Origin: DATFVA01 sp963743325
GTDB lineage: Bacteria > Bacteroidota > Ignavibacteria > Ignavibacteriales > Ignavibacteriaceae
Reading direction: 5' to 3'
Assembly (NCBI GenBank): GCA_963743325.1
Contig: CAVUOZ010000011.1
Coordinates: forward strand, 310,001-374,000
Length of the DNA stretch: 64,000 nucleotides
In this document: positions 25,146 through 32,936 of the stretch, one piece after another
Numbering within the stretch: position 1 is the stretch's first letter
How the letters are laid out: each line of letters begins with the position of its first letter
Translations under genes and position numbers: made by a program
The notes under the pieces: generated by a model
The model's input: only the letters and a program-made list of their open reading frames with translations
Databases searched by the model: none
What the model was told of the DNA's origin: nothing

Positions 25146-26157
25146 TAATCATTTCCTTAATTTTTGTAATTACAGATTCAGGTTTCAGATTATAGCCGCA
25201 GGCAAAATTATCAAGCGGACACTTCTGAAAACCGTGAATACCGCAGGGTTTGCAAAATAAATCATTAAACGACAAAAAATAACTTTTTTTGTTATATGGG
25301 TAAAAACCAAAATCGGGGACCGTTGAACAATAAAGCATAAGAACCGGGATATCCGCACACATTCCGAGATGAGATGGGGCAGAATCATTTGATATAAGTA
25401 TTTTCATCCTTTTCAGAAATGAAATACTCTCAATTAAGCTGAATTTACCTGCGACAGATTTTACCTTTCCTGAGATTTTTTCTGCTAGTCCATCACAAAT
25501 TTTACTATCCCTTTCACCGCCGATGAGGAAAACCTGGTCAAATCTTGCAGCCAGGAACCCGATTATCTCTTTCATATATTCCGGAGGATAAATTTTTGTT
25601 TGCCACACACTTCCGGGGGCAACTGCTGCGAAATTTTTATTCTTATCAAAATCTACAAAGAATTCCTCGATTTTATTTTCCGTTTCCGGTGAAATATTTA
25701 TTTCAGGGAGAATCCTCCAGTCATGATTTTCAATGGGAAATTCTATGAGACGCAGATTTCTTTCAACTTCGTGATTGGCGTTTTCGTACTCAGCAATGTA
25801 CTTGTATATATGACTCAGACTGTTAAGATTAAAACCATATGTCTCTCTTACACCTGAAAGCATAACAAGCAGCGAAGTCCTAAGCGAACGGTGTGGTGCA
25901 TAAATTCTTGAATAATTCTGTTGTTTAAGATATTTTGCAAACTTGTAAACCTGGATTGCGTTTTTATGCTTCCCGCGTTTATCTAATATATTAACCACAT
26001 TTACTGCCGGAGAGTGATTGAAAAGTACGGCCGTTTCCGGTATAGATATTACATCGACCAGGCTGTTCGGATTTAATTCTTTTAATTTCTGAATCATCGG
26101 CAGGGTAAGGATTGCATCTCCAATAAATGCAGTCTGAATCACAAGAAATTTTTCCAT
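25138..26157 (-). CDS. Glycosyltransferase family 9 (heptosyltransferase-like)
   Basis: About 339 aa with the two Rossmann-like domains of ADP-heptose:LPS heptosyltransferases (GT-B). It starts MEKFLVIQTAFIGDAILTLP, where the G-D-ilttP motif is typical. It later shows VAAVAPGSVWQTKIYPPEYM, ISNDSAPSHLGMCADIPVLM and FGFYPY, which bind the sugar nucleotide. It most likely adds a heptose to the LPS core. The ATG at 26157 overlaps the stop of the acyltransferase gene by one base (TAATG), making it preferable to the start four codons upstream. Confidence 0.87.
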   Translation of the reverse strand: MEKFLVIQTAFIGDAILTLPMIQKLKELNPNSLVDVISIPETAVLFNHSPAVNVVNILDKRGKHKNAIQVYKFAKYLKQQNYSRIYAPHRSLRTSLLVMLSGVRETYGFNLNSLSHIYKYIAEYENANHEVERNLRLIEFPIENHDWRILPEINISPETENKIEEFFVDFDKNKNFAAVAPGSVWQTKIYPPEYMKEIIGFLAARFDQVFLIGGERDSKICDGLAEKISGKVKSVAGKFSLIESISFLKRMKILISNDSAPSHLGMCADIPVLMLYCSTVPDFGFYPYNKKSYFLSFNDLFCKPCGIHGFQKCPLDNFACGYNLKPESVITKIKEMINA

Positions 26158-27026
26158 TAATATTTCCACCTTTTATGCATCCAGAACCACTGTTCAGGGT
26201 ATTCCCTTATAAACTTCTCAAGATATTCTTTGTGTCTTCTTGTCAACTCGATAATTTTTTCTTCTTCGTTTTCAGGCAGGTTATTTTTGCTTATTTCATA
26301 CATTTCCGCTTTGTATGCGTAATCCTCCTGCCGAACTGCTATGCCGTATAAAAGCGGGGCTTCTGTTTTAACAGATAACATTGCCGGACCAGAAAAAAAA
26401 TACGCAGGTCTTCCCATAAAATCCAGCTTAATTCCTTCCCTTGGACCTCTTTGATCAGCAACCATGGCCACAATATTCTTATTAATTAATTCTTTATATA
26501 CCTGCCTTATAGAAATTCCTGATGGAATTATTTTATTAATCCATTTTGTACGGGCGTTTTCCAGCCACTTTGTTACGTAAGGATTCCTTTGGGATTTGAC
26601 CACCACAGAAAAAGGAATTCCGATTTGAAGACTGACAGATAATGCGATATACTCCCAATTACCGAAATGAGCAGAAAGAAGAATGACACCTTTATTTTCA
26701 TTATATCTTCTGGTGATCAAATCAGAATTTTTACACTCAATCATATGTGTCATCTGTTCGCGGTTAATCCACGGAATAGCAAGCAGCTCAATTAAAGTAA
26801 TGGAAAAACTCTTATAACAACGGAATGCGGTATCTTTTATTTTCTTTTTTGAATATTCGGGGAAAGAAAAAGATAAATTCTCAATTACTGTTTTTTTTCG
26901 TATCGGAATGATATAGAAAAAAACCATTGCCAGGAGATAAGAAAATTTCCTTGCCGATTTCAATCCAGTAATTCTTACTAAATAGCTGAAAAATATAAAG
27001 AATATATATTCTATTAAATTCTGCAA
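26157..27026 (-). CDS. lpxL: Lysophospholipid/lipid A acyltransferase (LpxL/HtrB family)
   Basis: A 289-aa membrane-associated acyltransferase that adds a secondary fatty acid to lipid A. The catalytic HxxxxE/D motif is LSAHFGNWEYIALS, and the family end motif is PEQWFWMHKRWK. The first helix sits in the membrane. The first in-frame start codon is TTG at 27026, with no strong ribosome binding site, so the exact start is uncertain. It is followed without gap by the GT9 gene, forming an LPS-related pair at the head of the long minus-strand run. Confidence 0.88.
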   Translation of the reverse strand: MQNLIEYIFFIFFSYLVRITGLKSARKFSYLLAMVFFYIIPIRKKTVIENLSFSFPEYSKKKIKDTAFRCYKSFSITLIELLAIPWINREQMTHMIECKNSDLITRRYNENKGVILLSAHFGNWEYIALSVSLQIGIPFSVVVKSQRNPYVTKWLENARTKWINKIIPSGISIRQVYKELINKNIVAMVADQRGPREGIKLDFMGRPAYFFSGPAMLSVKTEAPLLYGIAVRQEDYAYKAEMYEISKNNLPENEEEKIIELTRRHKEYLEKFIREYPEQWFWMHKRWKY

Positions 27027-27105
27027 TTCAAATTAAAAGTGTTTCAAAATATCCGCTCTAAAAATACAGAAGATATAATACTTTAAGAAAGGAAATTAGC
27101 AGGAT

Positions 27106-27133
27106 GAGGAGGAGTTTTATTCGACTCCTCCGT
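27106..27133 (-). terminator. Hairpin after the GWxTD gene
   Basis: Arms GGAGGAGT and ACTCCTCC (roughly 27108-27115 and 27124-27131) face each other across a short loop, 9 bases past the GWxTD stop. There is no long T-tract, so termination efficiency is uncertain. Confidence 0.5.
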
Positions 27134-27141
27134 CGAATTGT

Positions 27142-28509
27142 TTAGTTGGTGCTGATTTTTCTCTGCCAGTCAGGATCAGAAATCTCACCCCGTTTGGTGG
27201 AATGTATTAACTGATAATCAGAAAATCCCGTAAGATCTGCAAATACAAACACTACTCCGCCTTCCAATTCATGGTAATTCCAGATCTCATAGGGTTTAGT
27301 ATCTACCTGGTTCGGATATCTTTCAATTTCACTCGGCTCTCCGAAAACCAGCAGCACTCTTCCCCGGTCGGTTTTCCACCCTTTCCGCTGAATAGTTGTA
27401 TATAAGGTATTTGCTTTCTTTACCCTTTCAAAATATTCTCTTTTATATTCATTGACCGGTGTACCCGGAGTAAGATCACGGGCTTTCCAGAAATCAAACA
27501 AAAATTTCTTTTTGGCCTCCTCATTTTTAAGGGCCAGCCATTGATCATTTTCTGCTTTTTCGGCTATATATTTTGATTGGGCAAATGCCTCGTCCAACTC
27601 CTCTTCAGACATTGAAGCAAATTCAGATGTGAGCATACTGTTATCAACCGAAATAACCGGAGTGGTATCTAAAATGGAAGGATTATATATAAAAATTTTC
27701 TTCGATGAATAAACTGTAAGTTTTTTAGCACTGTCGGTGGCGACATCTACCAATGTATATGCACCTGAAACCATCCCTGATATATTGATTGCTCCCACAT
27801 CTACAGCAGAACCGGAACTTCTCGGATACAATCTGGATTTTTTATACACAGTAATATTGCTGGAATTTAATAACATATGATCTACTCTGAGATTCTCAGA
27901 TTGAATATCCTTATTCAGATTATAAATTTCGGCATAAAAATAAAGTACCGGGATTTCCTGCCCAAAAATACCGCTGGGATTGGGAATGACTTCGTAAGTA
28001 TTTTTATAAAACATCGATTGTTCCTGATCTGAACGACTGATAATAGAGGCAATCTCAAGATCACTTATAGAGAATCTATCCTGTGGTAATTGGGAAATTG
28101 TCAGAGGAAATGAGATGCTGTCAAGCTTACTCATATCATTTCCATCCATCCCTGTAAATACACATGTATACTCGCCCAATGGCAGAATGTAAGCAATATT
28201 TCCGGTAAAAGATTTCTGAGGATTCACAGAGGCCGAATCCGATACAAGATTTTCAAACTGATAGTTTTTATTTATCAGAGTATCTTTTGTGTCTTTATTC
28301 AGAATTTTAATATTCAATATTCCTTTAACTTTTAATTCATTACCGGTATTTACCTGCTTAAGCTGTGGCTGATAAAAAGAATAATAAATTTCTAAATAAT
28401 TACTCGAATCATTATAAAAAAACCTGGAATAATCGAAATCGACTTTAAAGTCCTGTGCATTTATAATGATTGTTAAAGATGAGATAAAAAGCAATATAAT
28501 TCGTTTCAT
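27142..28509 (-). CDS. GWxTD domain-containing protein, secreted
   Basis: A 455-aa protein with a signal peptide (MKRIILLFISSLTIIINAQ) and a C-terminal GWxTD domain. The domain name-giving motif is RKGWKTDRGRVLLVFGEPSE, and it ends with YEIWNYHELEGGVVFVFADL and a short tail. The family is restricted mostly to Bacteroidota, Chlorobiota, Gemmatimonadota and relatives. Its function is unknown. The middle region is beta-rich. Here it follows PorV, but a perfect hairpin terminator lies only 11 bases before its ATG and no ribosome binding site is visible, which makes its expression an open question. Confidence 0.85.
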   Translation of the reverse strand: MKRIILLFISSLTIIINAQDFKVDFDYSRFFYNDSSNYLEIYYSFYQPQLKQVNTGNELKVKGILNIKILNKDTKDTLINKNYQFENLVSDSASVNPQKSFTGNIAYILPLGEYTCVFTGMDGNDMSKLDSISFPLTISQLPQDRFSISDLEIASIISRSDQEQSMFYKNTYEVIPNPSGIFGQEIPVLYFYAEIYNLNKDIQSENLRVDHMLLNSSNITVYKKSRLYPRSSGSAVDVGAINISGMVSGAYTLVDVATDSAKKLTVYSSKKIFIYNPSILDTTPVISVDNSMLTSEFASMSEEELDEAFAQSKYIAEKAENDQWLALKNEEAKKKFLFDFWKARDLTPGTPVNEYKREYFERVKKANTLYTTIQRKGWKTDRGRVLLVFGEPSEIERYPNQVDTKPYEIWNYHELEGGVVFVFADLTGFSDYQLIHSTKRGEISDPDWQRKISTN

Positions 28510-28520
28510 GGTCTTTAATA

Positions 28521-28546
28521 AAAAAGGCTGGTAATCCAGCCTTTTT
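28521..28546 (-). terminator. Rho-independent terminator between PorV and GWxTD genes
   Basis: A perfect 11-bp stem, AAAAAGGCTGG / CCAGCCTTTTT, with a four-base loop. On the minus strand the T-run closes the stem, the canonical form. It lies 23 bases after the PorV stop and 11 bases before the GWxTD start. Confidence 0.85.
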
Positions 28547-28569
28547 AGTTAAGTTAATAAATTTGATTT

Positions 28570-29610
28570 TCAAAAGCCTAATTTCACCGTAAACATATGA
28601 TTTGCATCAAAGTATCTTGCCCATCGATAAGCATAATCTATGGTTACATCAACTGCGGAGTGTAAAATAACACCAGCACCGAATGTTGGTCCAAAGATGG
28701 TTTCTTCCTCGTTACCACCGGATGACTCAGACTGATAAGCATAACCGCCCCTTACAGCAAACATATCCTTGAATGAAAATTCAGCCGCAACCCTGTATTC
28801 ATCATTCGCAAAGTTATTATTCTGGAATGATCCAATTATAAGTGCTTTGTAATCGGTGTCGAATTGTCTTTCATAGGAAAGACCTAACTCAAGCTGAGAG
28901 GGTAGTTCAAAGCTGGCAGCATCTATCTGATATTTTTGTGTTCCGCGGTTAGCATTAGCCTCTGTAGCATCCCTTAATAAATCCGGTCCATCGAATGACA
29001 TTTGCGGGCCGAAATTTTTTAAAACAACACCAAGGTTCAGGCCTTCAATTGCAGCGATACCAGCATACTGAACTCCGATATCCAAAGAAATCCCGCTGGC
29101 ACTTGTACGAACGATTTTTTCGTTAACCAGGTTGACATTAACACCTACCCTGATTCTATCAGTAAGTGTGTTAGAATATGTCAGACCTAATGTCACAAAG
29201 GTTGGTGAGAATGTCGCGCCTGTTCCATAAGGATTTTCAGTTGTTGTGACAGGAATATCTCCGAAATCAAGAGACTTAACGCTGAATCCAAGTGCACCGA
29301 AACCTTCGAAGTTTACTCCAATAGCTGCATATGATAATCCGATATCTGCTATATAATTCATATAAGTAAATAAGGCTTCTGTACTCTTTGTAGAAGCACT
29401 TAAACCGGCTGGATTATAGTAGATAGCATCCACACCGCTAATGCCTGAGATATAGCTTCCGCTAAATGCCAGGCCTCTGGCTCCGACAGGTATAAGCAAT
29501 TCCTGGGCTCCGGCTGTTCCGTTACGTTTCCCGCCGCTTGCAAATACCTCTGCCATCATCAAGAGAGACAGCATTGATATTTTTATTATTCTGGTAAATT
29601 TATAAGACAT
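28570..29610 (-). CDS. PorV/PorQ family outer-membrane protein
   Basis: About 346 aa with a signal peptide and a beta-barrel body (FadL/OMPP1 fold). The start of the mature protein, RNGTAGAQELLIPVGARGLA, and AIYYNPAGLS are typical of PorV/PorQ relatives that shuttle cargo in type IX secretion. The C-terminus ends with an aromatic residue (TVKLGF), as barrels do for BAM recognition. I chose the ATG at 29610 because AAGGAG lies seven bases upstream. The alternative TTG at 29616 would place that site too close. It is downstream of a TonB-dependent receptor and a large secreted protein. Confidence 0.85.
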   Translation of the reverse strand: MSYKFTRIIKISMLSLLMMAEVFASGGKRNGTAGAQELLIPVGARGLAFSGSYISGISGVDAIYYNPAGLSASTKSTEALFTYMNYIADIGLSYAAIGVNFEGFGALGFSVKSLDFGDIPVTTTENPYGTGATFSPTFVTLGLTYSNTLTDRIRVGVNVNLVNEKIVRTSASGISLDIGVQYAGIAAIEGLNLGVVLKNFGPQMSFDGPDLLRDATEANANRGTQKYQIDAASFELPSQLELGLSYERQFDTDYKALIIGSFQNNNFANDEYRVAAEFSFKDMFAVRGGYAYQSESSGGNEEETIFGPTFGAGVILHSAVDVTIDYAYRWARYFDANHMFTVKLGF

Positions 29611-29670
29611 CTTCAATCTCCTTATTATAAAATGATTATAGGGATAGAGGGAGTCAAACTCCCCCTAAAA

Positions 29671-32600
29671 TTATAATCTATCAATATATTGAGTTTCCAT
29701 TATGACGGCTAATTTCATGATTTTTGTACCAACACCGGGCAGATCCAGGTATGCTATATACATTCCGCTGGCTACCGGTAAACCATCCTTATTTCTTAAA
29801 TCCCAATCCATGTATTGTGAATTATCATTTTTATCTATCCTTTTGATGAAAACACCTGATAAAGAATAGACTCTTAATGTAACCTGGTTTGGAAGGTTGG
29901 TAAATCTCACAAATCTCTGATACTTATCTCTTTCCAGTGAATTGGAACCGAAGTATGGATTTGGAAAGACGCTTATCTGTTTTAAATTAGTCTGAGCCTG
30001 ATTTAAATCATTCAGATTAGAAGCTTCAACTGTACCTTCGAAAACATCTCCCTGGCTCAGGGGTTTATAGGTCTGGATTTTTATTACGGTTCCGGATTCA
30101 GGTTTCTCACCCTGAATAACAATATTATTCAATACAATATTTTTAGTAAGAATAGTTCCGGAGGTAAACGGAAGAGGTTCCTGGTAAGTTGCTGTATCTT
30201 TGTATGCGAAGACGGGTTCCCATTTTCCCGTAACATCCTGGGTCCAGTTAAAATCACGCTGAGTAGTATCCAATGATTTTACATATAATCTTTTCTCATA
30301 ATTATACCCTGTCGTCCCTACATCGTAGACTTCAAATGGAACTCTATCCTGGGCAAGAGTATCTTTTCTTTCACCTGCATGGGACGGATTATGAATTGAA
30401 TAATACTGACTGCCATTATCATTAAACCTGAGTTCATAATCATTTGTGCCAGTACTATTTTTTTCATTTATGTTCTGAAGTGGTTTAGTAAGACGGGTAC
30501 CGATAGTTGTAATTGACCACTTTTGGGTTGAATTTAAATTTTCAAATACATCCACGGGTTGTGCTAAATCCTGCCCTCCGGGTCCTTTAATCTCTGTTAC
30601 GCTTTTTATCATACCAAGCCAGCTACCTTTAGAAACATATTTCAAATAATCAATCGAATCTTTTCCAACATTATAGACCAAAGGCATAAATCCGTCTATC
30701 ACCACATTCCCTGAAGTATCAGCTCCCGGTACAAATGGCAGATAATCATTCTTTGAATCCAGCTGATAACTTGCAAACTGATTTGCATCTCTAAGCAGCG
30801 TATCTCCGGTAGTGATATCAATAATATCATATTTTAAATTCGGCAGGGTATCCTTAAAAACAACCTGGTATTTGTGCCCTGTCAATGCAGTTGGATCAAC
30901 TATTTTGAATCTGACTTTTCCATCGCCTCTTCCCTGAATCTGATTCAAATAGACAGAATTATCCTGTTCGTATGAGTAATTTTCACCTATGCCGCGGATG
31001 CCCGGGAAAACTTCCATTATTACCGGAGGACTCTCCAGTACAGGTGGATCGCTATATGGCGAATATCCATAAGCAGTAACAGCAAAATAATATGGATTCC
31101 CATTAAACAATGGTCCATTTGTGTACTGATCTTTAGTAATGGTCATGCTTCTTGCAAGACCGGTATTACCTGAAGTTAAAAAAGGATCCATATTAACCGG
31201 TGTACCGTTAACGTTCAGATAATAGTACTGGTAGTTCCAGATGTTTGCTACCGAATCGACAATATCAAATGTGGTAACCAATCTGGGATCATTCCCGGCT
31301 AAATCTTTATATTGGAAGACTCTGTATCCTTGAAAATCAAAAAATCTATCATTAACCGGAATTATAATTGTCTGCCCGTTAACTGTTAATCGAATTGTAT
31401 CGGGAACTAACGGATCGAACTCATGGTATGTCTCTGCATTGTTCTCCCACCATAGAGTTATAGCTCTATCCTGTGAAAAAGTATGAGCTGTGGGATTTGG
31501 AGGAGCGGGGGTCAACTTAAAATCAAGATTATAAGCGATCTGCGCTGCAGCATCTTTCAACTTCAACTGTGTCACACTTTGTAAATTATCCCCGCCAATG
31601 GCTATTACGATACCAACAACGACCTCCTGGGTATCTCCGGGTGCCATATCAAACGGACCGGAGGCCATAAAGTGTCTTCTGTCTCCGGGAGCAGGACCAC
31701 CCGACCAGCCGCCGCCTTCATACCAGCCGGTTCCGGCTACGGGATCTCCGGCAAGCACGAATTTAACAGCCAGATTTGTATTAGGATCAATAAAAGGCTG
31801 TCCGTCCCAAACCAGGCCCTGCATATAGTTATAAAACTGTTCTGCACCGGCAGGCACTCCTAAATCAGGATCGGCATATACAGCGCTTCCGTTGATATAA
31901 AATGAGAACGCTGTCATCGGAAGGTTTCTGTAGCCGTGTCTCCAGGTACCTAGAAATTTTGCGCTGTCAGCAGCGGAACCCTGAATAATTGGACCCTGGA
32001 AAAAATCATATCCAATTGCCGGAGGTGGTGAACCGTATATAGCATCGCTGGCAGTTCCATTATAAGTATAACCCAAACTAAGAGACGTATCACATCCTGT
32101 GTAATCATCATTTGCATCACCCAGATCGGTATCTGACCAGTAACCAACGATCATATCTTTGATTGTATTTTGTCCCTTATTAATAAATTTGAATTTTTCG
32201 AAAACCATATCGCCCAAGGCGCCGGTTCTGTTAAATCCAAATACAGTCGATTGAACTTCCATACCCATAGGTAGTGTGCCATAAAGGAAAGTAGTTCTTG
32301 CCGGATCGAGATCGTTCGATACATACCACATTACTTCATCACCGACAAATTTCGGCAGATCTACACCTCTTGTATATATCCCGTCACCATCGACATCATC
32401 CCACGGAGCACCGTCTTCAACTGGCCATTCATTAAAATCTTTTTCGTACTGATCTTTATCGGGACCTGACGGTAAAGATTGCCAGTCTTTCCTGATCCTG
32501 TATATTCTGTACTTATCCTGATCAGGACTATCGGCAGTTCCATCATCCAGAATTCTTCCGGATTGCAACCCGTGCCTGTATGTACTTCCGCCAACCCTGA

Positions 32601-32892
32601 TTTCGCGTCCTATCCTGCCGCCCCAGAGTAATCCATCCTCAAAGATAGCTCCTTTGGTAGCGTTTGCACCACCCGGCCAGAAGAAACCCTGTGCGTCCGT
32701 TATGGGACTATGTGAACCATCACCATTATTAGATATCCACATGAATATCTGGTTAATAGCTATAAAGTTGTAGTGATCATTTGTAGTGATTTTCCTGGTA
32801 CCGTTGTTTTTATCTTCACCTCTAAACCCCAGAGATACAATGATCAGAAAGAAGATAAAACAAGAAGATAACCCGATTAATTTTTTATTCAT
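29671..32892 (-). CDS. Large secreted protein with C-terminal FlgD/T9SS-like domain
   Basis: About 1073 aa. A signal peptide (MNKKLIGLSSCFIFFLIIVS) is followed by a region rich in Trp, Gly and Asp, with a calcium-loop-like stretch WDDVDGDGIYTRGVD near residue 160. A fibronectin-like part lies around 480-620. A C-terminal beta-sandwich contains SVFPNPYFGSN, LRVYSLSGVFIKRI and NKDGLPVASGMYIAYL, as in FlgD Ig-like or type A T9SS sorting domains. The protein ends about 15 residues beyond that pattern with LAVIMETQYIDRL. I chose the ATG at 32892 because GGAG lies nine bases upstream and the signal peptide begins there. No enzyme motif is visible. It may be a surface or matrix protein. Confidence 0.75.
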   Translation of the reverse strand: MNKKLIGLSSCFIFFLIIVSLGFRGEDKNNGTRKITTNDHYNFIAINQIFMWISNNGDGSHSPITDAQGFFWPGGANATKGAIFEDGLLWGGRIGREIRVGGSTYRHGLQSGRILDDGTADSPDQDKYRIYRIRKDWQSLPSGPDKDQYEKDFNEWPVEDGAPWDDVDGDGIYTRGVDLPKFVGDEVMWYVSNDLDPARTTFLYGTLPMGMEVQSTVFGFNRTGALGDMVFEKFKFINKGQNTIKDMIVGYWSDTDLGDANDDYTGCDTSLSLGYTYNGTASDAIYGSPPPAIGYDFFQGPIIQGSAADSAKFLGTWRHGYRNLPMTAFSFYINGSAVYADPDLGVPAGAEQFYNYMQGLVWDGQPFIDPNTNLAVKFVLAGDPVAGTGWYEGGGWSGGPAPGDRRHFMASGPFDMAPGDTQEVVVGIVIAIGGDNLQSVTQLKLKDAAAQIAYNLDFKLTPAPPNPTAHTFSQDRAITLWWENNAETYHEFDPLVPDTIRLTVNGQTIIIPVNDRFFDFQGYRVFQYKDLAGNDPRLVTTFDIVDSVANIWNYQYYYLNVNGTPVNMDPFLTSGNTGLARSMTITKDQYTNGPLFNGNPYYFAVTAYGYSPYSDPPVLESPPVIMEVFPGIRGIGENYSYEQDNSVYLNQIQGRGDGKVRFKIVDPTALTGHKYQVVFKDTLPNLKYDIIDITTGDTLLRDANQFASYQLDSKNDYLPFVPGADTSGNVVIDGFMPLVYNVGKDSIDYLKYVSKGSWLGMIKSVTEIKGPGGQDLAQPVDVFENLNSTQKWSITTIGTRLTKPLQNINEKNSTGTNDYELRFNDNGSQYYSIHNPSHAGERKDTLAQDRVPFEVYDVGTTGYNYEKRLYVKSLDTTQRDFNWTQDVTGKWEPVFAYKDTATYQEPLPFTSGTILTKNIVLNNIVIQGEKPESGTVIKIQTYKPLSQGDVFEGTVEASNLNDLNQAQTNLKQISVFPNPYFGSNSLERDKYQRFVRFTNLPNQVTLRVYSLSGVFIKRIDKNDNSQYMDWDLRNKDGLPVASGMYIAYLDLPGVGTKIMKLAVIMETQYIDRL

Positions 32893-32936
32893 TTTTAAAC
32901 TCCAATTTTTTTCAGATATCATAACAGCTGACTTTA

